Both the position numbers and the translations under genes were made by a program. From positions 1 to 64,000 of the forward strand of contig NZ_LGRO01000002.1 of the NCBI RefSeq assembly GCF_001280565.1: a stretch of DNA of 64,000 bases, given 5' to 3'. Under the pieces are notes generated by a model that was given only the letters and a program-made list of their open reading frames with translations, did not search any database and was not told the DNA's origin. Shown here piece after piece: positions 53,409 to 61,069 of the stretch (position 1 is the stretch's first letter; every line of letters starts with the position of its first letter). Source of the DNA: Sulfobacillus thermosulfidooxidans. GTDB lineage: Bacteria; Bacillota; Sulfobacillia; Sulfobacillales; Sulfobacillaceae.

Positions 53409-53942
53409 TTAGCTTAAAGAATGAGGATGATCATAGGGAAGGCTTGTACGAGGTTCTCGATCCACATGAGGCAACGTCCAGTGATGTTCACTCATCCATA
53501 AGCGGTTAAATTGGTGCATGGTCATCGTTTGAATCATCACTTGACACACTGTGAGGTCCTCTCTCAAAGCCCTTTGAGCGGCAGTCACTGCTCCGTCGAC
53601 ACGGGAATTCATGCTGAACATTCCAGAAGGCTGGGCTAGAGCCATTTCGGTTAATTCTTGAAATAAGGCAAACATGTGATCCCGGAAGTCACTGAAAGGA
53701 ATATATTGCAAATCGGCTTGCCAGCCATCTAACAATGTCAAAATATGTTGTGCCGATGGCAACTCCCCAGCTCGCAATAATGTAATCAGAGCTTGTGCAC
53801 GAATTCGGGTCATACGCACGCTGAGTAACGCCTGATCTTGCCAGGTCAGCAACAATTTCCGCATGATATTCGCTTTATAGCGCCACATAATAGTGGCGCT
53901 AACCGCCCAGCACAACAACAAGATACATAAGATTGTGGACAT
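53409..53942 (-). CDS. Membrane-anchored helical protein, LemA-like (weak)
   Basis: 177 residues from the ATG at 53942, preceded by AAAGGCG. One N-terminal membrane helix (TILCILLLCWAVSATIMW) is followed by a long helical region: LLLTWQDQALLSVRMTRIRA and GAVTAAQRALREDLTVCQVM occupy places comparable to LemA helices, but identity is weak. LemA proteins often sit with HtpX-like proteases, and one lies 1.5 kb away. It starts 13 bases after the stop of a 41-residue peptide gene, so the two share a transcript. Confidence 0.5.
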   Translation of the reverse strand: MSTILCILLLCWAVSATIMWRYKANIMRKLLLTWQDQALLSVRMTRIRAQALITLLRAGELPSAQHILTLLDGWQADLQYIPFSDFRDHMFALFQELTEMALAQPSGMFSMNSRVDGAVTAAQRALREDLTVCQVMIQTMTMHQFNRLWMSEHHWTLPHVDREPRTSLPYDHPHSLS

Positions 53943-53955
53943 GAATCGCCTTTCT

Positions 53956-54081
53956 TTACAGTACCATGTGGTAGACGTCGGTAATCGGAGAAGGGGCAGG
54001 AATATATCCATCCGCGGGTTTAAAAGTTGCCATCCATAGCAATAACAATGAAATCATAGTGACAAGCTGCCAATGCTTCAT
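53956..54081 (-). CDS. 41-residue peptide with secretion-type N-terminus (candidate signal peptide precursor)
   Basis: ATG at 54081, nine bases after GAGGAGGAG, a very strong ribosome site; stop at 53956. The product starts MKHWQ, has a hydrophobic core (LVTMISLLLLWMATF), then KPADG and a polar tail YIPAPSPITDVYHMVL. Length and layout resemble precursors of RRNPP signalling peptides (PapR, NprX), in which the C-terminal residues are the signal. It is divergent from an HTH-TPR receptor-type gene across 200 bp with operator-like repeats. It could equally be a small membrane partner of the LemA-like gene it precedes. Confidence 0.6.
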   Translation of the reverse strand: MKHWQLVTMISLLLLWMATFKPADGYIPAPSPITDVYHMVL

Positions 54082-54137
54082 GATGCAACTCCTCCTCATC
54101 TACACTCTTTATACCTGAACGCGATATACTTGTGTTA

Positions 54138-54154
54138 TGTAACATCTAGTTACA
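54138..54154. promoter_or_regulatory. Inverted repeat between divergent genes
   Basis: TGTAAC and GTTACA face each other across five bases (ATCTA). It lies 57-73 bases before the peptide start and 131 bases before the HTH-TPR start, a suitable place for a dimeric regulator. Confidence 0.45.
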
Positions 54155-54176
54155 GCATTTGTATCTATCATTAGAC

Positions 54177-54209
54177 CAATTGATGAACAATTGAAGAACG
54201 ATTGAAAAA
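54177..54209. repeat. Three contiguous 11-bp repeats upstream of the HTH-TPR gene
   Basis: CAATTGATGAA (54177-54187), CAATTGAAGAA (54188-54198) and CGATTGAAAAA (54199-54209) follow without spacing. An 11-bp period puts each copy on the same helix face, as in iteron-type operators. Chance repetition in AT-rich DNA is possible. Confidence 0.45.
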
Positions 54210-54262
54210 TGAGCCATCTAATTCCTGTTCATCCGAGCCATTGCCAAGAAAAAGGGGGGAAA

Positions 54263-54278
54263 GACCGGACTACCGGTC
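54263..54278 (+). promoter_or_regulatory. Hairpin between ribosome site and start of the HTH-TPR gene
   Basis: GACCGG-ACTA-CCGGTC is a perfect 6-bp stem lying between GGGGGG (54254-54259) and the ATG at 54285. Linear spacing of 25 bases is too long for initiation; folding the hairpin leaves about nine. As DNA it is also a palindrome that could bind the regulator itself. Confidence 0.5.
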
Positions 54279-54284
54279 ACAATA

Positions 54285-55481
54285 ATGTCCCTAGGTCAGC
54301 GAATACGGCAAATGCGTCTACAACAAGGGTTATCACAGGCCGAATTGGCCGGTCATCAGTTATCTCGTGCCTATATCAGCCGGATTGAATCGGGATCCTC
54401 CATTCCGTCCCGAGAAACATTGGAATATCTAGCCAATCGACTCGATCGACCTGTCGATTTTTTTCTGAGCAATCATGATATCGAGCAGAAGGCCGAAGAA
54501 CTCATTCGTGAATCTCAGATGACCTTACAAAACAATCAGCCGGACAAAGCCCTGGAATTAGCCCAACAAGCTGTGACTACCAGCTTACTGACCCACTCTG
54601 AATCATTAATTGCCGATGCACGTTATCAGATCGGATGCTGTTATGCCTATCAGAATGATGTCGACAAAGCCTATGATGCCTTGCAAGACGCGCTATGGAC
54701 CTATTTGCGATTAAATGACCGGAAAAAGGAAACTCAAACCCTCTATTACCTTGGTAGTGTCTGTTTTAATGGCGAAGAATTTAAACAAGCCGCGCGTTTT
54801 TTCCGTACGGCGCTAGCGCGGGCCCGGGAACACAAGCGATTTCTACCTTTGTATTTACGAACGTTGACGGCTTTGGGCTCGACATTATTCCGGTTAGGAC
54901 AATTGGACGAAGCCTTTAGTCAATACCAGGAAGCCCAGCAATTAGCCGAGCAAATGGGAGAGACCGCACGCCAAATTGACGCCATGATGGGCATGAGCTG
55001 GATTCAATTCCGTCAAGGGTTGACGGAAGAAGCCATTGTGCTGGCCGAAAAAACGCTGGAACTCAGTGAACATTTTCGCCATTATCAGAGCGTGCCGCTC
55101 AAGCAAAATTTAGGGATCATGATTTTTGACAAGGCCCCAGAAAAAGCCCATCAGTTGTGGATAGAATGTCTCGAATATTACCGTGAGCATAATGACCGCA
55201 TCGGTCAAGTCACCATTTTAGAAGAATTGGGCCGCTATCATATCTTTGACCGTGATTTGGCTAAGGCCGATTATTTGTTTCATCAAGCATTAGCCTTAGC
55301 TCACGCTATTCCTAGTATCTACCTCGCCGGGCGGCTATACCGCGATCTTGGTGACGTCGCCCTCTTACAAAAGCTGCCTAAGCAAGCGGATGAATTATTC
55401 CGTTTAGCCTATGGCTGTTTTCGGACATTGCACGCGGAAGATGAATTACGCGAAACCGAAAAACGTTTTGTCAACGATTAA
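54285..55481 (+). CDS. XRE-HTH plus TPR regulator (RRNPP-like receptor)
   Basis: 398 residues. An N-terminal XRE helix-turn-helix (5-60: IRQMRLQQGLSQAELAGHQL, RAYISRIESGSSIPSRETLE) is joined to a run of about seven to eight TPR repeats (66-395), for example ALELAQQAVTTSLLTHSESL, DKAYDALQDALWTYLRLNDR and DEAFSQYQEAQQLAEQMGET. This is the architecture of PlcR, NprR and Rgg, whose TPR groove binds an imported peptide. Its upstream region has a palindrome, 11-bp repeats and a hairpin before the start. Its 3' end overlaps the HtpX-like gene by four bases. Confidence 0.88.
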   Translation: MSLGQRIRQMRLQQGLSQAELAGHQLSRAYISRIESGSSIPSRETLEYLANRLDRPVDFFLSNHDIEQKAEELIRESQMTLQNNQPDKALELAQQAVTTSLLTHSESLIADARYQIGCCYAYQNDVDKAYDALQDALWTYLRLNDRKKETQTLYYLGSVCFNGEEFKQAARFFRTALARAREHKRFLPLYLRTLTALGSTLFRLGQLDEAFSQYQEAQQLAEQMGETARQIDAMMGMSWIQFRQGLTEEAIVLAEKTLELSEHFRHYQSVPLKQNLGIMIFDKAPEKAHQLWIECLEYYREHNDRIGQVTILEELGRYHIFDRDLAKADYLFHQALALAHAIPSIYLAGRLYRDLGDVALLQKLPKQADELFRLAYGCFRTLHAEDELRETEKRFVND

Positions 55482-56392
55482 TTCCAGTAGCGATGTAAGC
55501 GGGCAATACGTTCGTCTGTCGAGGGATGAGAAGCCAATGCCGACCACTTGCTCACACCCGTCCAAATAAAGCCCAGCAACTGAGCGGCTTCTACCGTGCG
55601 CAAATCCTTAGGCAAAACAGGTCGTTTCTTATGGCCGGAGCGCACTAACTGTGTCGTCACATAGTGGCGGTTGATCGCCTCACAATTTTCTAAGGCTTTA
55701 ATCAATCCTACCGGGCTGCCTAATAACACACTCGCCGTCTCATCCGCGGCCAACTCCCGGTAGCGCGAAAATAACCGTGTGAGTAATGTGCTAACAGCCC
55801 ATGTTAGCGTAATGCCCGCCATCACGATTCCTACTGGGTTATTGTTGGACTGGCGAAAGGACAATAAGTTACCCAAAATCCACCACCGCTGCATGAGAGC
55901 ATTTAAGACCAAGTTTAAGCTACCGGCGACGAGAATCATTGTCATATCATGATGCGCAATGTGTGCCACTTCATGCGCTATCACCGCATCAAATTCATCA
56001 GGCTGGAGATCTCGTAATAATGTATCGGTCACCACAATCGCATACCCTTTCCCCGTCCACGAGCGTACAGTAAAGGCATTGGCAACGGGAGAGGATATTT
56101 GAAATAATACAGGAACGGGAATATCCGCTAAAAACGCGATCCGTTCTAGCCGTTCTTGCCACTTGGGTCCTAACGGTTCCGCAGAAGCCATAAACAGACG
56201 CGGAGAGAGAACCCACCCGCCGACAAGCATCACAAGAGCTAAGATGAATCCGACGCCGATTTCGAACCACCAGGGCCAATGCAACTGGTGATGGATAAAC
56301 CAAACAAAAAACAGATCGAGGGCCATAATCCCTATGAGTACCATTATCATTCGTGAAATGAGTACAAAATTAGGACGTTGCCATGATTTCAT
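55478..56392 (-). CDS. M48 family membrane metalloprotease (HtpX-like)
   Basis: 304 residues. Two N-terminal membrane helices (about 10-34 and 44-64), the zinc motif HEVAHIAHHD (His140, Glu141, His144), two more hydrophobic segments, and the third ligand in SRYRELAADETA (Glu213). HtpX proteins degrade misfolded membrane proteins at the inner face. It is convergent with the HTH-TPR gene. M48 proteases also process peptide pheromone precursors in some Gram-positive systems, which is worth noting given the adjoining candidate cassette. Confidence 0.88.
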   Translation of the reverse strand: MKSWQRPNFVLISRMIMVLIGIMALDLFFVWFIHHQLHWPWWFEIGVGFILALVMLVGGWVLSPRLFMASAEPLGPKWQERLERIAFLADIPVPVLFQISSPVANAFTVRSWTGKGYAIVVTDTLLRDLQPDEFDAVIAHEVAHIAHHDMTMILVAGSLNLVLNALMQRWWILGNLLSFRQSNNNPVGIVMAGITLTWAVSTLLTRLFSRYRELAADETASVLLGSPVGLIKALENCEAINRHYVTTQLVRSGHKKRPVLPKDLRTVEAAQLLGFIWTGVSKWSALASHPSTDERIARLHRYWN

Positions 56393-56834
56393 GTCATCCC
56401 TCCTACTTGTCCAGAAGCACGTGTTCCAACGGGTTACGCTTATTTTAGCAGATTTTTCGGAAAACGGTTATGGCATTCATTCCAAAGAGGAATCGTCTTC
56501 ACAAAAATCCACAAGAATCGAATGGTTGGTCTGTTTGTTAATGTCTTGTCCATATCGGGTTTAGCAAAGAATACGCGATATCATGATTTTCATCGTCAAT
56601 CCCATGCTCGATAGATTTTTGGTGCAATATATCAGCAAAAAATTCTTTGGCAAAACCCCAAAATCTTAGAGAAAATATCTTGAACTAAAAAATTCCTATT
56701 TTCATAATGTCTTTATTGCTAGTTCTTTTTTCTCTGATAAGTTTAAAGCATTACTTCCTTGTGATTTAAGTGTTTGAAACATTTTTTGCGATCAGTCATT
56801 GTGACTTAAATATCAATGGTTTGAGGTGTAAATA
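56393..56834. other. AT-rich intergenic region
   Basis: 440 bp, very AT-rich from 56580 on, between divergent genes. No frame supported. It must hold the promoter of the phosphotransferase-like operon; no single clear -35/-10 pair stands out. Confidence 0.5.
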
Positions 56835-57716
56835 ATGCATATCCGATTGTTAAACGGAAAACCTCATCCCCCTCAAGAGGTTGGTTACAAAGCGGCAGCA
56901 CTCAATGAGTTAATGGCTCATCACATTTTGATTCCCCGAGCTTTTGTCGTGACGACAACTCTTTACCACCAATTTCTTCAAGAAAATGGTCTCGATTTTC
57001 CTCAGCCCATTACGCCTCAAGAGATTACTCAGGGAAGATTTTCCCCGTCACTCCAAGCGGTTATTTCTCAGGCATTACAAGATTTTTCCCCAGATGCACG
57101 CTTGGCGGTGCGCTCTTCCTCCTTGTTCGAGGATACTAAAGAAGCCTCATTTGCCGGCCAATATGCCACAGTGCTCGGTGTCTCTCAAGCGGGAGTATTT
57201 GATGCCATTAAGCACTGCTGGAGTTCGGTGCCCCAAGAACATGTGAAGGCTTATGCCATGAGGCAAGGCATTTCCCTAGAGACTGGATCGATGGCTGTCA
57301 TTGTTCAGGCGTTAGTTCATGCCGACGTTTCAGGTGTGAGTTTTAGTGTTCATCCTGTCACGGGTGATAACCGGGTGGTTATCAATGCGTCTTATGGCTT
57401 GGGTGAGGTGATTGTGGACGGAACTGTCACGCCGGATGTTTTTGAAATTGATAAGGACACGGGAAGCGTGAGCCAACATATGGGTTTCAAAGAATGTTGG
57501 ATGCAGCTTAACCCTGAAGGAGGCACCGAAATCCGGGACACTCCCTTAGACCGTCAATCTTGCTTTTGCTTAACTTCACACGAGATACAAGCCATTTATC
57601 AATTGACCTGCACATTAGAACAGATGGCTCGATGTCCTATTGATGTCGAGTGGGCCATAGCGGATCGCGTCTTATATTGCTTGCAAATGCGTCCCATAAG
57701 TACTCCTCAATTTTGA
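56835..57716 (+). CDS. PEP-synthase/rifampin-phosphotransferase-like ATP-binding subunit
   Basis: 293 residues of the PPDK N-terminal ATP-grasp fold alone: EVGYKAAALNELMAHHILIP start, RLAVRSSSLFEDTKEASFAG, and SGVSFSVHPVTGDNRVVINA with SYGLGEVIVDGTVTPD; DVEWAIADRVLYCLQMRPIS closes it. It matches the first ~300 residues of rifampin phosphotransferase and PEP synthase but has no swivelling His domain; that is on the next gene. It would transfer the beta phosphate of ATP to the partner's His. GAGGTG precedes the ATG. Confidence 0.85.
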   Translation: MHIRLLNGKPHPPQEVGYKAAALNELMAHHILIPRAFVVTTTLYHQFLQENGLDFPQPITPQEITQGRFSPSLQAVISQALQDFSPDARLAVRSSSLFEDTKEASFAGQYATVLGVSQAGVFDAIKHCWSSVPQEHVKAYAMRQGISLETGSMAVIVQALVHADVSGVSFSVHPVTGDNRVVINASYGLGEVIVDGTVTPDVFEIDKDTGSVSQHMGFKECWMQLNPEGGTEIRDTPLDRQSCFCLTSHEIQAIYQLTCTLEQMARCPIDVEWAIADRVLYCLQMRPISTPQF

Positions 57717-57766
57717 CACGTCATGCCGCCAATTTGCAGATTTGCACATTAATTAGGAGGGAATAT

Positions 57767-59392
57767 ATGTCAACACAAAGCGAAATTACCTTATCATCCC
57801 AAGACTTAGCAGAGCATTTTTGGGTTCAAGATGGCCTGCACTTTAGCCGACCTCTTACCCCTTTATTTGCATCCTATATGATTCCTGCGATCAGCGACGG
57901 AACCCAACGCGCCATGGCTGCTCTAAAAGGTCCGGTTCGTCAATTCATCGGCAAGGTGCACGATGGCTATTATTATCAGGCCGTGATTCCCTTGCCAGGC
58001 GATCCCAAAGACACACTGTACCAGCATCAAAATGCTTTAAAACCTTTTATGAGCCAACAATCCGCTCAGATGAAAGAGATCGTGGATTCAGTTCTCATGC
58101 CGCTGCATCAGGAAATTACAGATTGGGCAAACCAGCCCCTTGATGACCGAACGGCCATTCAAGCGTTAATCCGTTTACAAGAGATTTACCTCACATTTTG
58201 GGAGTGGCATTTTCGTATTGTTGTACCCCGCATGGCGGCAGGATTTCGTTTCGAAGAAACTTACCACCAGGCATTCCCCTCACACCATGCTACCGACGCA
58301 TACGATTTGTTGTTAGGCGTTATGAATAAATCCCTGGAAACCGATCGCGCTCTGTGGCTTCTCGCTCAAGAAGCCAAAACCCGTGCAAGTGTTAGGCGAG
58401 CTCTTGAGGCCAATGACTTTCAAACCGCATTACAAAACGACCCTGAGGCCCAATCGTTCCAGCAATCGCTGAGTGATTTTCTCGAGGTCTATGGATGGCG
58501 CTCGGTCAACTCCCATGAGTTCGTTGATGAGACTTGGATTGAACGTCCCGATTATTGCATAACCATTATCAAGGGATATATCGAACAAGATTTTGATTTT
58601 GACCATCACTGGACCCGCGTGGTTCAACAACGCGCACAGCATCTTGACGAGATTCTCACACAAATCTCTGACCAATCTATGCGCTCTCAATTTATCGCAG
58701 CGTATCAAGACGCTCTAGATGCTTGGCCTATCGATGAAGACCACCATTTTTATATTGATGCCATGTTGCCCGCGAGAGCCCGCTACCTTTGTCTTAACGT
58801 GGCCAAACATCTTCAAAACAAAGGAATACTGTCGCGCCCTGATGATATCTTTTTCCTTTTTCTCGATGAAGTCCTTTCTCTGCTGACGGACCCCAATGCC
58901 ACGGATCCCTCTACCATCATCGCAGAACGGCGCACTCTTTATCAGCAGCAACTAAAAAACACCCCCATACCTCAGTTAGGAACGGCTCCAGATGCCCCAA
59001 GAGATCCTGACTTATTATTAGTACGAGTGTTTGGTGATGGATCGCCCGCCATAGGCATGGAAGGGCCGATGCGCGAAGTGCGCGGTTTTGCGGCGTCACG
59101 GGGCCGCTACCGGGGACCAGTTCGGATTATTCATGGCCCTCACGAGTTCTTCAAAGTGAAACCCGGAGACGTGTTGGTATGTCGTAGTACCGCCCCATCC
59201 TGGACAGGACTTTTTGGCATTGCCGGCGCTATTGTCACGGAAACAGGAGGCATCTTATCGCATGCGGCCACTGTCGCCCGTGAATACCAAATTCCTTGTA
59301 TTGTGGGAACACGCAATGCTACCCACGTGTTTCACGAGGGCGATATTGTGCTAGTGGACGGCACGCTGGGAACAGCCATAATCGATGGTTGA
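57767..59392 (+). CDS. Substrate-binding plus phospho-histidine subunit of split PEP-synthase/Rph-like enzyme
   Basis: 541 residues from the ATG at 57767, five bases after GGAGGG. Residues 1-420 are helical and resemble the substrate domain of rifampin phosphotransferase; the C-terminal mobile domain has VLVCRSTAPSWTGLFGIAGA and ETGGILSHAATVAREYQIPC with the phosphorylated His499. Together with the upstream gene the length (293+541) is close to a single Rph (~870). Phenylphosphate synthase of anaerobic phenol users is also split this way, so a phenolic substrate is an alternative. It overlaps the MFS gene by eight bases. Confidence 0.8.
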   Translation: MSTQSEITLSSQDLAEHFWVQDGLHFSRPLTPLFASYMIPAISDGTQRAMAALKGPVRQFIGKVHDGYYYQAVIPLPGDPKDTLYQHQNALKPFMSQQSAQMKEIVDSVLMPLHQEITDWANQPLDDRTAIQALIRLQEIYLTFWEWHFRIVVPRMAAGFRFEETYHQAFPSHHATDAYDLLLGVMNKSLETDRALWLLAQEAKTRASVRRALEANDFQTALQNDPEAQSFQQSLSDFLEVYGWRSVNSHEFVDETWIERPDYCITIIKGYIEQDFDFDHHWTRVVQQRAQHLDEILTQISDQSMRSQFIAAYQDALDAWPIDEDHHFYIDAMLPARARYLCLNVAKHLQNKGILSRPDDIFFLFLDEVLSLLTDPNATDPSTIIAERRTLYQQQLKNTPIPQLGTAPDAPRDPDLLLVRVFGDGSPAIGMEGPMREVRGFAASRGRYRGPVRIIHGPHEFFKVKPGDVLVCRSTAPSWTGLFGIAGAIVTETGGILSHAATVAREYQIPCIVGTRNATHVFHEGDIVLVDGTLGTAIIDG

Positions 59393-60728
59393 GCCTCGCC
59401 ACCCTTACCGCGTCCTCACTGCGCTGATCATGGCCAGCATCCTCATTCCCTTGAACTCCACCATGATCGCCACGGAGTTGGATCCGATAGCCCAAAGCTT
59501 GTCCACGTCATTGTCATCCGTGGTATGGGTCGTCACAACCTATCTCATCATGATGGCCGCGGTGCAGCCTATAGCCGGAAAACTGGGGGACTTATATGGT
59601 TCGCGCCGGATCTTTAATCTCGGTTTATGGCTGTTTTTGCTGTCTTCTATCACCGGAGCTATGATTCCTGAGTTCTTTGCATTAATTGCCGCACGCCTCG
59701 GTCAAGCGTTGGGCGGAGCAATGATCATACCGAATGCCATGGCCATTGCCCGCCACAGTTTTCCTGAAGACTCCTTACGTGAGAGTCTTGGAATCATCGG
59801 AATGGCTCAGGGTTTAGGAGCCGCGACGGGTCCTTTACTTGGCAGCATCCTCACCCATCTCGGCGGCTGGCCAGCGATGTTTTGGATAAACGTTCCGGTT
59901 ATCGCCAGTGCCCTCATAACTAGCGCACTAGCCCTCCCTCACGATCTTCCCTTAAAAGCCGCCCCGATTGATGTCCTTGGCGCCTTGAGCTTAGCAGGAC
60001 TTTTGATCCTCTTTTCCCTATCGATTCCTGATACCCCTATGATTTTTGGGAAATTCCGTCTTCTCTGGGCGGTGGCTGCCGTCATCCTATTCATGATTTT
60101 CGCCCGGATAGAACACCATAGTCCTGCCCCCATCGTCTATTTTCCCTTCTTTCGTCAACCTGCATTTTTTTATGCCAACGTCGCCAATCTCGCCAACAAT
60201 TTCTTCATGTACAGCACCCTGCTCTATGTGCCCATTGTTCTAAGGCACCTGCACTTTGCCATTGCAGCCATTGGTGGGTTACTCTTTTTCTTTTCGTTGG
60301 TCATGTCATGGATGTCATGGTTCGGTAGCCGGTTAGGCTTTATTCGCTTCAGGCGGCTTCTCATTCTGATCGCTTTTCTCTTGGACTTCATAGTCGTCGG
60401 CTGGTATGAGCTTTTGCCATCCGAGCATAGCTGGGCCTTTCTGATTGTTGGCTTATTGATCGCAGGCATGGGAAGTGGAATCGGCAATGTCTCTATGCAA
60501 AGCACCGTCCTCGAAGCAGTAGACGTCAATGCTGCTGGCTCTGCATCCGGTATCTATGCCACATTCCGCTATATCGGCAGCATTTTGGCCGCTTCACTAT
60601 TAGACCTCATGGTTCAAAGACCGGCTCTTCATCTGCTATTCCTCCTGACTATCGTCGGTTTAGGTCTCATGATGGCCCTGGCCCTTCCAAAAATCCGCGG
60701 TTATCCGCCTTCTTCTTTATCCTTGTAA
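59385..60728 (+). CDS. MFS exporter of the DHA2 type, coupled to the phosphotransferase genes
   Basis: 447 residues, about 12-14 membrane segments. PLNSTMIATELDPIAQSL is motif D1, GKLGDLYGSRRIFNLG motif A and GMAQGLGAATGPLLGSIL motif C. The ATG overlaps the upstream stop, so translation is coupled and the three proteins probably act on one compound: chemical inactivation plus export. The substrate is unknown. No terminator is obvious downstream. Confidence 0.87.
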   Translation: MVEPRHPYRVLTALIMASILIPLNSTMIATELDPIAQSLSTSLSSVVWVVTTYLIMMAAVQPIAGKLGDLYGSRRIFNLGLWLFLLSSITGAMIPEFFALIAARLGQALGGAMIIPNAMAIARHSFPEDSLRESLGIIGMAQGLGAATGPLLGSILTHLGGWPAMFWINVPVIASALITSALALPHDLPLKAAPIDVLGALSLAGLLILFSLSIPDTPMIFGKFRLLWAVAAVILFMIFARIEHHSPAPIVYFPFFRQPAFFYANVANLANNFFMYSTLLYVPIVLRHLHFAIAAIGGLLFFFSLVMSWMSWFGSRLGFIRFRRLLILIAFLLDFIVVGWYELLPSEHSWAFLIVGLLIAGMGSGIGNVSMQSTVLEAVDVNAAGSASGIYATFRYIGSILAASLLDLMVQRPALHLLFLLTIVGLGLMMALALPKIRGYPPSSLSL

Positions 60729-61069
60729 CCCATGACTGCCGTTTCTACGTAAGAGAAGCATAAGGCCAAATCTCTTAACAGCTTAAGTCTTTTCCTATGA
60801 CGAGATACGCTAGGAATCGCGCAAACTTTCCGATAGAAATGGTTGCGCGTAGGGTACTTCCCATGGGCAATATCTTGCCCGCAACGGACGATCAGAAACC
60901 TGGCCAATTGAGACAGGCTTAAAATATTTCTTGTCACTGCAAAACCAAAAGAAGGGAGAGTGGTCCCCCTCCCCCATCAATTTCGAAAACAAACTGGGTG
61001 ACCCACGCCTTCACTAAGCCCTTCGCATCGTCATCCATCCCTAGTTTTTCCCGAGAATTCATATCAATG
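60729..61069. other. Intergenic region between convergent genes
   Basis: 340 bp with no supported gene. Frames in it are short and lack ribosome sites. No perfect hairpin with T-run seen. Confidence 0.45.

Noticed and set aside
54177-54209. CRISPR-like array
   Set aside because: The 11-bp copies are contiguous without spacers and only three in number; operator repeats fit better.
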